From an uncultured Pelagibacteraceae bacterium (GTDB lineage: Bacteria; Pseudomonadota; Alphaproteobacteria; Pelagibacterales; Pelagibacteraceae): DNA of 35,735 bases. Shown here one piece after another: positions 9,117 through 18,280 of the stretch. Both the position numbers and the translations under genes were made by a program. How positions within the stretch are numbered: position 1 is the first letter of the stretch; each line of letters opens with the position of its first letter. The stretch lies in NCBI GenBank assembly GCA_902606665.1, contig CACLHE010000004.1, forward strand, positions 1-35,735, in the 5' to 3' direction. The notes under the pieces were generated by a model that searched no databases, had not been told where the DNA came from, and was given only the letters and a program-made list of their open reading frames with translations.

Positions 9117-11023
9117 TCTTCATAATTTTTTTCATCTTCACTTATTTTTTTTTCAGACGTTAATTCATTATTTATGTTCTCAGCTCTCTGAATTGATTTA
9201 GATCTGCAATAATAAAGGCTTTTTAGACCTTTTTTCCATGCTTGAAAGTGTATCTGGTGTAATTCTTTTTTATGAACATCCGCAGGTAAGAAAATATTAA
9301 TTGATTGAGCTTGTGAAACATAAGGTGTTCTTTCTGCTCCCAATTCTACTATCCATTTTTGATCTAATTCAAATGCTGTTTTAAATACATCTTTTTCTAA
9401 ATCAGTCAAGAAATCCAAATGTGCTACAGATCCTTGATTAGTTGTTATAGTAGACCAAATCTCTTCATTATTCTTACCATGCTTTTCAAGAATCTCTTTT
9501 AAATATCTGTTTCTAACATTATATGATCCTGAAAGAGTTTTGTGAGTGTAACTATTGGCAGCAAATGGTTCAACGCCTGGAGATGCACCTCCACAAATTA
9601 TAGAAATTGAAGCAGTAGGTGCTATTGCAGTTTTATTAGAAAATCTTTCTTTAAATCCATATTCTTCTGCATCTGGACATGCTCCTCTCTCCTCTGCTAA
9701 TTTTTTAGAAGCCTTGTCCGTGTGTGTTTGTATATGTTCGAAAATTTTTTTGTTCCACACTTTGCTCATAACAGACTCTAACGGTATTGATTTTTTTTGT
9801 AAAAATGAGTGAAGACCCATCACACCAAGCCCTACACTTCTTTCTCTCATTGCAGAATACTTAGCATCTTTAAAAGAATCTGGAGCTCTATTAATAAAGT
9901 CAGTTAAAACATTATCCAAAAAACGCATTACATCTTCAATAAAATTTGGTTCATCTTTCCATTCATCATAAGTTTCCAAATTTAACGAAGATAAACAGCA
10001 TACAGCCGTTCTATCATGTCCATCTTTATCTAGTCCTGTGGGTAATGTTATTTCGCTACAAAGATTAGATGTTTTTACATTTAAACCCGCTAATTTGTGA
10101 TGTTGAGGTATAAGTCTATTTACAGTGTCCACAAAAATAATATATGGCTCACCTGTCTCTACTCTGGCTGTTAATAATCTTATCCATAAATTTCTTGCTG
10201 ATATAATAGATTGAACCACACCATCCTTAGGACTTTTTAATGCCCATTCGGAATTTGTCTCTACTGCTCTCATAAAAGCATCACTAACTAGCACCCCATG
10301 ATGTAAATTTAATGCCTTACGATTAGGATCTCCTCCAGTAGGTCTTCTCATCTCAATAAATTCTTCTATTTCTGGATGATCAATTGGAAGGTAACATGCT
10401 GCTGAACCTCTTCGTAATGATCCTTGACTTATAGCCATGGTTAAAGAGTCCATCACTTTAATAAAAGGAATTATGCCTGAAGTTTTTCCTACTCTTCCAA
10501 TTTTTTCCCCAATAGATCTAAGATTTCCCCAATAGCTACCTATTCCTCCTCCTTTTGCTGCCAACCAAACATTTTCACTCCATAAATCCAAAATTCCATC
10601 CAAGCTATCCCCTGCTTCATTTAAAAAACACGATATCGGTAAACCTCGCTCTGTTCCTCCGTTAGACAAAACTGGAGTGGCTGGCATAAACCATAAATCA
10701 CTTATATAATTATAAATTCTTTGAGCATGTAAATTATCATCAGCGTATATGCTGGCAACACGTGCAAACAAATCTTGATAAGACTCATTATGTCCCAAGT
10801 ATCTGTCACTTAATGTGGCTTTTCCAAAATCAGTTAATTTTTTATCTTTTGATCTGTCTATCTTAATTGTTATTCCTTTTTCATTTTGAAAAAGTTCAGT
10901 TTGAGATGATAGGGAAAATAGATCAGGTTTCTTTTGGCCTTTATTACTGTTAAGTGCAAAACTGTCTTTTGAGCTTATTTTTTCGACAGCTTTTTCGATG
11001 GCTAAAGATACATTTTTATTCAT
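9098..11023 (-). CDS. nrdA: Class I ribonucleotide reductase alpha subunit
   Basis: 641 aa; FMPATPVLSNGGTERGLPISCFLN, NLCSEITLP, GLGVMGLHSFLQ, C-terminal ECLSCQ redox cysteines. Confidence 0.95.
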   Translation of the reverse strand: MNKNVSLAIEKAVEKISSKDSFALNSNKGQKKPDLFSLSSQTELFQNEKGITIKIDRSKDKKLTDFGKATLSDRYLGHNESYQDLFARVASIYADDNLHAQRIYNYISDLWFMPATPVLSNGGTERGLPISCFLNEAGDSLDGILDLWSENVWLAAKGGGIGSYWGNLRSIGEKIGRVGKTSGIIPFIKVMDSLTMAISQGSLRRGSAACYLPIDHPEIEEFIEMRRPTGGDPNRKALNLHHGVLVSDAFMRAVETNSEWALKSPKDGVVQSIISARNLWIRLLTARVETGEPYIIFVDTVNRLIPQHHKLAGLNVKTSNLCSEITLPTGLDKDGHDRTAVCCLSSLNLETYDEWKDEPNFIEDVMRFLDNVLTDFINRAPDSFKDAKYSAMRERSVGLGVMGLHSFLQKKSIPLESVMSKVWNKKIFEHIQTHTDKASKKLAEERGACPDAEEYGFKERFSNKTAIAPTASISIICGGASPGVEPFAANSYTHKTLSGSYNVRNRYLKEILEKHGKNNEEIWSTITTNQGSVAHLDFLTDLEKDVFKTAFELDQKWIVELGAERTPYVSQAQSINIFLPADVHKKELHQIHFQAWKKGLKSLYYCRSKSIQRAENINNELTSEKKISEDEKNYEECLSCQ

Positions 11024-11057
11024 AATAAGCTTATTTTATTAAAGTTATGTGTAAAAA

Positions 11058-11089
11058 CAACTATATGTTGTGTACACAATACACTTGAT
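11058..11089. promoter_or_regulatory. Candidate NrdR-type operator upstream of nrdAB
   Basis: caactatatgttgtgt (11058-11073) matches 13/16 of the NrdR box ACACWATATATWGTGT by eye; the next 16 nt acacaatacacttgat match 11/16. The junction is a perfect 12-bp palindrome TTGTGTACACAA (11068-11079). It lies 35 nt upstream of the nrdA start. Confidence 0.5.
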
Positions 11090-11197
11090 ATACTACATAG
11101 TTTAACAATTCAATAGAACATTATATGAACATTATTATAATAGCAAGGATAAAATTTAAATACTGATAATGAGGAAAAAATATTACATAAGTGGTTC

Positions 11198-12643
11198 ATG
11201 TCTAATGCTCATATAAATCCCTTTGGTTTCAGAGAGTACGATGCACGATGGTTATATCCCAAAGATATAAATAAAGAAGGAATAAAAGAAGTTGGAAAAG
11301 GTTTGGGTTCACAAATTATTTCAAAAACAAATAAATCTCCAAGAGTAATAGTTGGGCACGATTATAGATCGTACAGTGAAGACGTAAAAAAAAAACTTAT
11401 AGAGGGTTTAATAGATACTGGATGTAATGTTGAAGATATAGGATTAGCATTATCTCCCACAGTTTATTTTGCACAATTTAAGCTTAAAGCAGATGCGGTA
11501 GCAATGGTAACAGCAAGCCATAATGAAAATGGTTGGACAGGAATAAAAATGGGTATTGAAAAAGGATTAACACATTCACCAAAAGAAATGGATGAGTTAA
11601 AAAAAATTGTTTTTGAAAAAAAATTTATCAAAGGCAAAGGTTCATACAAAGAAATTAAAGAATTTAAGAAAATATATATTAATGATTTGACAAAAAATAA
11701 AATTAAAAAAAAAATTAAAGCTGTAGTAGCTTGCGGTAATGGTACAGCTGGAATATTTGCTCCTAAAATTCTTAAAGAAATCGGATGCGAAGTTATAGAA
11801 TTGGACTGTAATCTTGACTACAGTTTCCCTAAATATAATCCTAATCCAGAAGATCTTAAAATGCTAAATGCAATAAGTGAAATGGTAAAAAAAAATAATG
11901 CTGATGTTGGTTTTGGTTTTGATGGAGATGGTGATAGGCTTGGAGTAATTGACAACCTAGGCAAAGAAATTTATGCTGACAAAATTGGCTTGCTAATAGC
12001 CAGAGATTTAGCCTCAAAACATAAAAACAATAACTTTATTGTGGATGTAAAATCAACTGGTCTGTTTACAAACGATAAAGTATTGAAAAAAAATAATTGT
12101 AAAACTATTTACTGGAAAACAGGGCACTCTCATATCAAACGAAAAGTTAATGAAATAAAAGCTTTAGCTGGATTTGAAAAAAGTGGTCACTTCTTTTTCA
12201 ATAAACCCTTAGGTTATGGATATGATGATGGAATTAATTCAGCAATTCAAGTTTGCCATTTATTGGATAGTCAAAATAAAAAAATATCAGAAATGATGAA
12301 TGAATTACCTAAAACATATCAATCTCCGACTATGTCACCTTTTTGTAAAGATGAAGAAAAATATAAAGTTGTTGAATCTCTGGTTGATAAAGTGCAAAAT
12401 TTAAAAGCTAATAATATCAAAATTGATAATCAAAAAATTACCGATATATTAACTGTAAACGGTGTACGATTTTCTTTAGAAGATAATTCCTGGGGTCTTA
12501 TTAGAGCATCTTCAAATAAGCCTTCGTTGGTAGTTGTTACCGAAAGCACAACATCTGATAATAGAAAAAAGAAAATATTTGAATTTATTGATAATCTTTT
12601 AAAAAATACAGGTAAAATTGGTGACTATGATCAAAAAATTTAA
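11198..12643 (+). CDS. Phosphomannomutase/phosphoglucomutase
   Basis: FREYDARWLYP, VGHDYR, VTASHNENGWTGIKMG (phosphoserine loop), GFGFDGDGDRLGVID, GFEKSGHFFF. Confidence 0.92.
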   Translation: MSNAHINPFGFREYDARWLYPKDINKEGIKEVGKGLGSQIISKTNKSPRVIVGHDYRSYSEDVKKKLIEGLIDTGCNVEDIGLALSPTVYFAQFKLKADAVAMVTASHNENGWTGIKMGIEKGLTHSPKEMDELKKIVFEKKFIKGKGSYKEIKEFKKIYINDLTKNKIKKKIKAVVACGNGTAGIFAPKILKEIGCEVIELDCNLDYSFPKYNPNPEDLKMLNAISEMVKKNNADVGFGFDGDGDRLGVIDNLGKEIYADKIGLLIARDLASKHKNNNFIVDVKSTGLFTNDKVLKKNNCKTIYWKTGHSHIKRKVNEIKALAGFEKSGHFFFNKPLGYGYDDGINSAIQVCHLLDSQNKKISEMMNELPKTYQSPTMSPFCKDEEKYKVVESLVDKVQNLKANNIKIDNQKITDILTVNGVRFSLEDNSWGLIRASSNKPSLVVVTESTTSDNRKKKIFEFIDNLLKNTGKIGDYDQKI

Positions 12644-13473
12644 AAGGAAAAATAATCATAAAACAATTTACAAGCTACAATAAAAAGATAAGTACCAAAT
12701 ATTCTTCCAATTAATCTTTTGTTAAATTTATGAACAGTTTCAGCTCCAATCTTAGCCATAAATGTAGTAATTGGTATAAAAATTAGAAATGTTGGAATAT
12801 TTATAAACCCTAAACTTAATGGAACATTAATGTTAAAATAAGTTCCTGAAATCGCAAAACCGGTAGCTCCAATTAAAGCAATCAAGAATCCAATAGCGGC
12901 AGAGGTACCTATAGCTACATTTATTGGATAACCAAAAATTTTAAATATTGGAGTATTAAATACCCCTCCTCCTATCCCCATAGGAGCAGATAAAAAACCT
13001 GATAAAAAACCAAAAATAACTCTATAAATCAAATTTATTTTTCTCGGTGCAGGATTAATTTTTTCTTTTTCTGTCAAAAAATAAATAGCAAAAATCATAG
13101 TCATAATTGAAAAAAATAAAACCAAACCAGAAGTCTTTAAACTAATGGCAAATATAGTCCCGAGAACAACACCAATCATAACAAACGCTCCAAAAGTTCT
13201 AACAATACTAAAATCAACGGCCTTAAATTTCATATGTGTCATTGTTGATATAATTGAATTTGGGATAATAATTGAAAAAGATGTACCTAAAGCCATATGC
13301 ATAACATATGTATGTTCTACTCCAGCAAAACTAAATAAATAGAAAAGAATGGGAACCATTATTAGGCCGCCTCCTATTCCAAAAAAACCAGCCATAAAGC
13401 CGACTATTATTGCAGATGCACTCATTGCAACTAAAAGAAATATTATTTGATTTAGATCTAAATTTTCTATCAT
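12640..13473 (-). CDS. TauE/SafE family (DUF81) anion/sulfite exporter-like permease
   Basis: GFMAGFFGIGGGLIMVPIL and FLSGFLSAPMGIGGGVFNTPI duplicated motif. Confidence 0.9.
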   Translation of the reverse strand: MIENLDLNQIIFLLVAMSASAIIVGFMAGFFGIGGGLIMVPILFYLFSFAGVEHTYVMHMALGTSFSIIIPNSIISTMTHMKFKAVDFSIVRTFGAFVMIGVVLGTIFAISLKTSGLVLFFSIMTMIFAIYFLTEKEKINPAPRKINLIYRVIFGFLSGFLSAPMGIGGGVFNTPIFKIFGYPINVAIGTSAAIGFLIALIGATGFAISGTYFNINVPLSLGFINIPTFLIFIPITTFMAKIGAETVHKFNKRLIGRIFGTYLFIVACKLFYDYFSF

Positions 13474-14462
13474 GCAATTGTTTGGTTTGCTTTTTCGTTA
13501 TTTTGTACAATGGTCATTATATGTTTTACTTTTTGAAAGTCTGAATCTCTTGCCATCATATTTTCACTTAAATATCTTTTCCATTTTTTAGAACCAATTT
13601 GTCCGTGATATAAACCAACAGTATGTCTCATTATATGGTTTACTTTGGTTCCTAGTTTAACTTCTTTTTCTAGATACTTTAATAATTCTGTTGCTATATC
13701 TTCTCTTGTGGGGCTATTTTTAACATTAAATATTTCTCTTTCTATATCAACCAGAAAATAAGGATTTTGATATATTGCTCTACCTATCATTACTCCGTTA
13801 CAAATTTTTAAATGATTTTTTATTTCCTGAATTTTAGAAATTCCCCCATTTATCACAATTTCCAAATCAGGATTTTCTCTCTTTATATTGTAAACCATTT
13901 CATAATTTAATTTTGGAATATTTAAATTTTGTTTTGGAGTAAGACCATTAAGTATAGCTTTGCGCGCATGAATTATAAAAGTTTTGCATCCAGCTTCTTT
14001 CATCTTTAATATAAATTTATTTAAATAATTAAAATCTTCAGTTTTATCAAAACCTATTCTTGTTTTAGCTGTAACAGGAATATTACAAGATTTGACCATT
14101 TCGTTTATACATTCCGCAACTAAGTCTGGCTCTTTCATTAAGCATGCTCCAAACATATTTTTTTGAACTTTTTTACTTGGGCATCCTAGATTGATATTAA
14201 TTTCATCGTACCCAATATCTTCTGCTATTTTAGCTACTTCCGCTAATTCTTTTTTATCTGAACCTCCTACTTGTAAGGCCAAGGGTTTTTCTTCTGGACT
14301 AAAGGCTAATATTTTTTTTCGATCTCCGTGAAGAGCCGATTTTGTTGCTACCATCTCTGAATATAACATTACATTTTTGCTTATCAGTCTTAAGAAAAAA
14401 CGATCATGCCTGTCCGTGCAATCCATCATTGGAGCTACAGAGATTGTTCTTTTCATAAACAA
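13470..14462 (-). CDS. dusA: tRNA-dihydrouridine synthase A
   Basis: SVAPMMDCTDRHDRFFLR, INLGCPSKKVQKNMFGACLM, VTAKTRIGFD, IHARKAILNGLTPKQN, NGGI, MIGRAIYQNP. Confidence 0.93.
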   Translation of the reverse strand: MFMKRTISVAPMMDCTDRHDRFFLRLISKNVMLYSEMVATKSALHGDRKKILAFSPEEKPLALQVGGSDKKELAEVAKIAEDIGYDEININLGCPSKKVQKNMFGACLMKEPDLVAECINEMVKSCNIPVTAKTRIGFDKTEDFNYLNKFILKMKEAGCKTFIIHARKAILNGLTPKQNLNIPKLNYEMVYNIKRENPDLEIVINGGISKIQEIKNHLKICNGVMIGRAIYQNPYFLVDIEREIFNVKNSPTREDIATELLKYLEKEVKLGTKVNHIMRHTVGLYHGQIGSKKWKRYLSENMMARDSDFQKVKHIMTIVQNNEKANQTIA

Positions 14463-14494
14463 ATTCTCGATTCTATTTTTAATGAATTATATTA

Positions 14495-14953
14495 TTATTC
14501 TGTTTTGCTGTCAGTTTCTGGTGAATCTTCATCGATATTTTGATCGTTTTCTGTAATTTCCGTTGCTTTTATGTCTTTGTCTGACTCTACTGAAATCTTT
14601 TCAGGCATCCTTCTAACTCTTTTTGAAGGTAAAATAGCTGCCCCACTTTTAGAGATTTCTCCTCTATATATTTTATCAAAACTATCTTCTTGCTCTATAT
14701 CCAAATCTTCTAATTCTTTAGGTTCATCTTTAATTTTTCTTAATTTATTGATGGCAGAATCTTCTATGGTCTTAAGTGAAATTTTGCCTTCACCGATCTC
14801 TCTTAATGATATTACCGTATTTTTATCATTGTCCTCAGGAACAAGAGATTTATCACCAGCATTTAATTGCGATGTTCTTTCCTTAGCAAGTAAAACTAAG
14901 TCATATTGGCTAGCAATTTTTTCTAAACAATCTTCTACGGTAATTCGTGCCAT
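14495..14953 (-). CDS. rpoZ: RNA polymerase omega subunit with long acidic C-terminal tail
   Basis: MARITVEDCLEKIASQYDLVLLAKERTSQLNAGDKSLVPEDNDKNTVISLREIGEGKI is a classic RpoZ N-terminus. Confidence 0.93.
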   Translation of the reverse strand: MARITVEDCLEKIASQYDLVLLAKERTSQLNAGDKSLVPEDNDKNTVISLREIGEGKISLKTIEDSAINKLRKIKDEPKELEDLDIEQEDSFDKIYRGEISKSGAAILPSKRVRRMPEKISVESDKDIKATEITENDQNIDEDSPETDSKTE

Positions 14954-14989
14954 AAGATGTGCAATAAGTAATGAAAAGCATGAATAAAA

Positions 14990-16219
14990 TCAAGTTTTAT
15001 TTTGTAAAACTGGTTTATATTTATTTTGAAAAATTAATAAGAGACCTATGGATATTACAGTGTAAACTGAACATAAAACAGCAATATTTTCTATTGTGTA
15101 TCTTAAATCAATCAAAAATCCAAAAACTGCTGTGGCCAGAGCGGTTGAAAAAACCATTAACGAACCAGTTAAAGCTTTAATAGAACCTAAATAATTGACA
15201 CCATAAATTTCAGCCCACAGAGAAGACAATAAAACATTGGTCAAACCGTTAGTTATTCCCAAAAGCCCCATAAAGATAAAAGCTGAATAAGGATGTTTTA
15301 GAAGAACCAAAGTTAATAAACTAAATAAAAGAGGAATATTAAGAATAGGTAGTAATTTTCTACTGCTGTATTTATCAACCAAAACTCCTGACAAAAATAA
15401 AGTGACAACTGTAAGAACGGAATAAAGCATAAATGCTTTAGCTATCGCATATTCACCCCATCCTTTTGATTCAATTATAAACGATTGATTGATTACTATA
15501 CCTGTAATTATAAATGCAGGCGCTAACAATGCTGGTAGCATAGTATAAAATTTAAAATCTACTAATACTTCATTTCTTTTCCAGCTTTTAATTAATTCAA
15601 ATTTATTTTTATCATTTTCTGTCAATTTTTCTCTTGATAAAATACTAATATCTTTAACAGTAAAAAAAGAAAATAAAGGTAAAATTAATAAAATTAATAT
15701 TGAAATTTGTATCCACAAATCTCTCCAATAAACAAATGAAAGAAAGTAAACAATCATGATTGGTAATAAAAATTCACCAAGAGACATTCCAAACCAAATA
15801 TAGCTTAATGCTTTTCCTCTTCTTTTCTCAAAATATCTAGATACTGCGGTAGAGGCAGTATGAGCCATTAATCCTTGTCCTGATAGTCTTAAAAAAAATA
15901 TACCAACAAGTAAAAAAATAACTCCATTAACAAATGAAAAAAACAAAGCCGCTATGAATAAAAAAATTGTAACTAAAATGGAATAGTTAACTAATTTTAA
16001 ATCATCAATTTTTTTTCCTAACCATATAAGAACAATACTGCTACATAATGTAGCTATTCCATATATAGTTCCGAATTCTCCATGTGTGATATTTAGTTCA
16101 TTTCTTATATCTGAATTAAACAACCCTATGAAAAAACTCTGTCCTATAGATGAAAAAAATGTAAAGACGAAACCAAAAATTATTATTTTGAAATTAGATT
16201 TAACTATATCTATAATCAT
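14990..16219 (-). CDS. Major facilitator superfamily transporter
   Basis: About 12 hydrophobic segments; FGTIYGIATLCSS, GQGLMAHTASTAVSRYFEKRRGKALSY typical of OFA/monocarboxylate-like MFS. Confidence 0.85.
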   Translation of the reverse strand: MIIDIVKSNFKIIIFGFVFTFFSSIGQSFFIGLFNSDIRNELNITHGEFGTIYGIATLCSSIVLIWLGKKIDDLKLVNYSILVTIFLFIAALFFSFVNGVIFLLVGIFFLRLSGQGLMAHTASTAVSRYFEKRRGKALSYIWFGMSLGEFLLPIMIVYFLSFVYWRDLWIQISILILLILPLFSFFTVKDISILSREKLTENDKNKFELIKSWKRNEVLVDFKFYTMLPALLAPAFIITGIVINQSFIIESKGWGEYAIAKAFMLYSVLTVVTLFLSGVLVDKYSSRKLLPILNIPLLFSLLTLVLLKHPYSAFIFMGLLGITNGLTNVLLSSLWAEIYGVNYLGSIKALTGSLMVFSTALATAVFGFLIDLRYTIENIAVLCSVYTVISIGLLLIFQNKYKPVLQNKT

Positions 16220-16222
16220 AAT

Positions 16223-17095
16223 ATGAGTTGTAAAGTTTCCTTTATTGGTCTTGGTGTTATGGGTTACCCTATGGCTGGATATATATCAAAAGCAGGACAT
16301 AATGTAACTGTTTATAATCGAACGAAATCAAAAGCTGAAAAATGGATTAAAGAGCACAAAGGTAAAATTGCTGAAACGCCTGAGGATGCTGCAAAAGATT
16401 CCGATTTTATATTTACCTGCGTTGGTAACGATAATGATTTAAAAGAAGTAGCAATAGGAAAAAGAGGACTTTTTAATACTATAAAAAAAAATTCAATATA
16501 TATCGATAATACTACCGCATCAGCTACGGTAGCGAGAGAGCTTTATAAAAACGCAAAAGCACATGGTTTTGGTTTTTTAGACGCGCCTGTTTCTGGTGGA
16601 CAGGCCGGCGCAGAAAAAGGAGCTCTTACGGTAATGGTTGGTGGTGACCAGAAGGACTTTGATAAAGCAAAAGACGTAATTAATTGTTATAGCAAAAAAG
16701 TACAACTGCTAGGTCCTGCTGGCAGTGGTCAACTAGCAAAAATGGTAAATCAAATTTGTATAGCTGGTTTAGTTCAAGGATTATCGGAAGCAATTAATTT
16801 CGGTTTGAATGCTGGATTAAAAATGGAAGATGTAATTGATGTAATCTCAAAAGGCGCAGCACAATCATGGCAAATGGAAAATAGATATAAGACAATGATT
16901 GATGACAAATTTGATTTTGGTTTTGCAGTTGATTGGATGAGAAAAGATTTAAAAATTGCTATGGACGAAGCTAAAAAAAATAATTCACCTTTACCTATTA
17001 CAAAGATTGTAGATGAATACTACGAGGAAATCCAAAAAATGGGTGGAAATAGATGGGACACCTCTAGTCTAATAAAAAGATTTAGAAAAAAGTAA
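16223..17095 (+). CDS. Beta-hydroxyacid dehydrogenase (3-hydroxyisobutyrate dehydrogenase / tartronate semialdehyde reductase family)
   Basis: FIGLGVMGYPMAGYISKAGHNVTVYNRT, DAPVSGGQAGAEKGALTVMVGG, GSGQLAKMVNQ. Confidence 0.92.
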   Translation: MSCKVSFIGLGVMGYPMAGYISKAGHNVTVYNRTKSKAEKWIKEHKGKIAETPEDAAKDSDFIFTCVGNDNDLKEVAIGKRGLFNTIKKNSIYIDNTTASATVARELYKNAKAHGFGFLDAPVSGGQAGAEKGALTVMVGGDQKDFDKAKDVINCYSKKVQLLGPAGSGQLAKMVNQICIAGLVQGLSEAINFGLNAGLKMEDVIDVISKGAAQSWQMENRYKTMIDDKFDFGFAVDWMRKDLKIAMDEAKKNNSPLPITKIVDEYYEEIQKMGGNRWDTSSLIKRFRKK

Positions 17096-17710
17096 GTGCT
17101 GAAAAATAAACCTGATTATTACAACGATTTAGATAAAGTTTATCTCAAAATATGGGATCTACTAAAAGTAGGTTTAAAAAATAGAGACTTACCCTTCCAT
17201 ATCCCGGTATTTATCTGTGGTGATAAACAAAAATCTGATGGTCGTATAGTTGTTTTAAGAGGCGTTGATACTAAAGAAAAAAAAATTTGGTTTCATAGTG
17301 ATATTAGGTCGAACAAAATAAAAATTTTAAATTCTAATCCGGAAGCTACTTTGTTGTTTTATGACAAAAATGAAAAAATTCAACTAAGGATTTCTGGAAA
17401 TACAAAAATCAATTACCAAAACAATATAACTAAAAAATCATGGGAAAAAACTGCTCATATGAGTAGACAATGCTATTTAGGTGATAAAGATCCAGGTGCA
17501 AATATTTCTATACCTACTTCTGGATTAACTCCTGAGGTTGATAATTTAAAATATACAAAGGAAGAAAGTGAAATTGGTTATAAAAATTTTTGCGTAATCG
17601 AAACTTTTATAAAATCTATAGAGTGGTTATATTTAGCTGCTAAAGGACATAGACGTGCCCATTTTTCTTTAAAAAATAATTCACTTGAAAAGAAATGGTT
17701 AATTCCTTAA
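17096..17710 (+). CDS. Pyridoxamine 5'-phosphate oxidase-like flavin-binding protein
   Basis: VLRGVDTKEKKIWFHSDIRSNKI, ATLLFYDKNEKIQLRISGN, SIEWLYLAAKGHRRAHFSL; GTG start directly after the upstream stop. Confidence 0.75.
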   Translation: MLKNKPDYYNDLDKVYLKIWDLLKVGLKNRDLPFHIPVFICGDKQKSDGRIVVLRGVDTKEKKIWFHSDIRSNKIKILNSNPEATLLFYDKNEKIQLRISGNTKINYQNNITKKSWEKTAHMSRQCYLGDKDPGANISIPTSGLTPEVDNLKYTKEESEIGYKNFCVIETFIKSIEWLYLAAKGHRRAHFSLKNNSLEKKWLIP

Positions 17711-17725
17711 GTAATAGATATTAAT

Positions 17726-18280
17726 ATGTCTCTTACAAAAACACCGATTTGTAATTTTGGTGAAAAAGCAAAAGATTTCAGTTTAAAATCAACAGAAAAT
17801 AAAAAGATATCATTAAGAGATGTTGCTGGAAAAAATGGTACCTTAGTTATGTTTATATGTAATCACTGTCCTTATGTTAAAGCCATAATTAAAAATCTTG
17901 TAGATGATGTAAAATTTTTAGAAAATTTAGGTATTAAATCTGTCGGGGTAATGTCTAATGATGTGAACAATTACCCTGATGATTCATTTGAAAACATGAT
18001 TTCTTTTTCAAAATTAAACAATTTTTCCTTTCCTTATGTAATTGATGAAACGCAAAATGTTGCAAAAGCTTATGGAGCTGTATGTACTCCAGATTTTTTT
18101 GGATACAATAAAAATCTTGAACTTCAGTATCGTGGTAGAATTAGAGAATTAAAAGACTTAAAACCAACTAGTACTAATGATAGTGATTTAAAATTAGCTA
18201 TGAAATTAGTAGCCAAAACTGGAAAGGGACCTGAAAAACAAATACCCAGCATGGGCTGCAATATAAAATGGTTTAAATAA
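17726..18280 (+). CDS. Thioredoxin-like/AhpC-TSA family protein (CNHC motif)
   Basis: GTLVMFICNHCPYVKAI, YVIDETQNVAKAYGAVCTPDFFGYNKNLELQYRGRI. Confidence 0.85.
   Translation: MSLTKTPICNFGEKAKDFSLKSTENKKISLRDVAGKNGTLVMFICNHCPYVKAIIKNLVDDVKFLENLGIKSVGVMSNDVNNYPDDSFENMISFSKLNNFSFPYVIDETQNVAKAYGAVCTPDFFGYNKNLELQYRGRIRELKDLKPTSTNDSDLKLAMKLVAKTGKGPEKQIPSMGCNIKWFK

Noticed and set aside
11091-11100. ACTACATAGT as an additional NrdR box
   Set aside because: Does not align with the NrdR consensus around its centre.
14571-15180. Plus-strand ORFs 14571..14987 and 14971..15180 around rpoZ/MFS
   Set aside because: Opposite strand to rpoZ and the MFS 3' end; composition mirrors the antisense of those genes.
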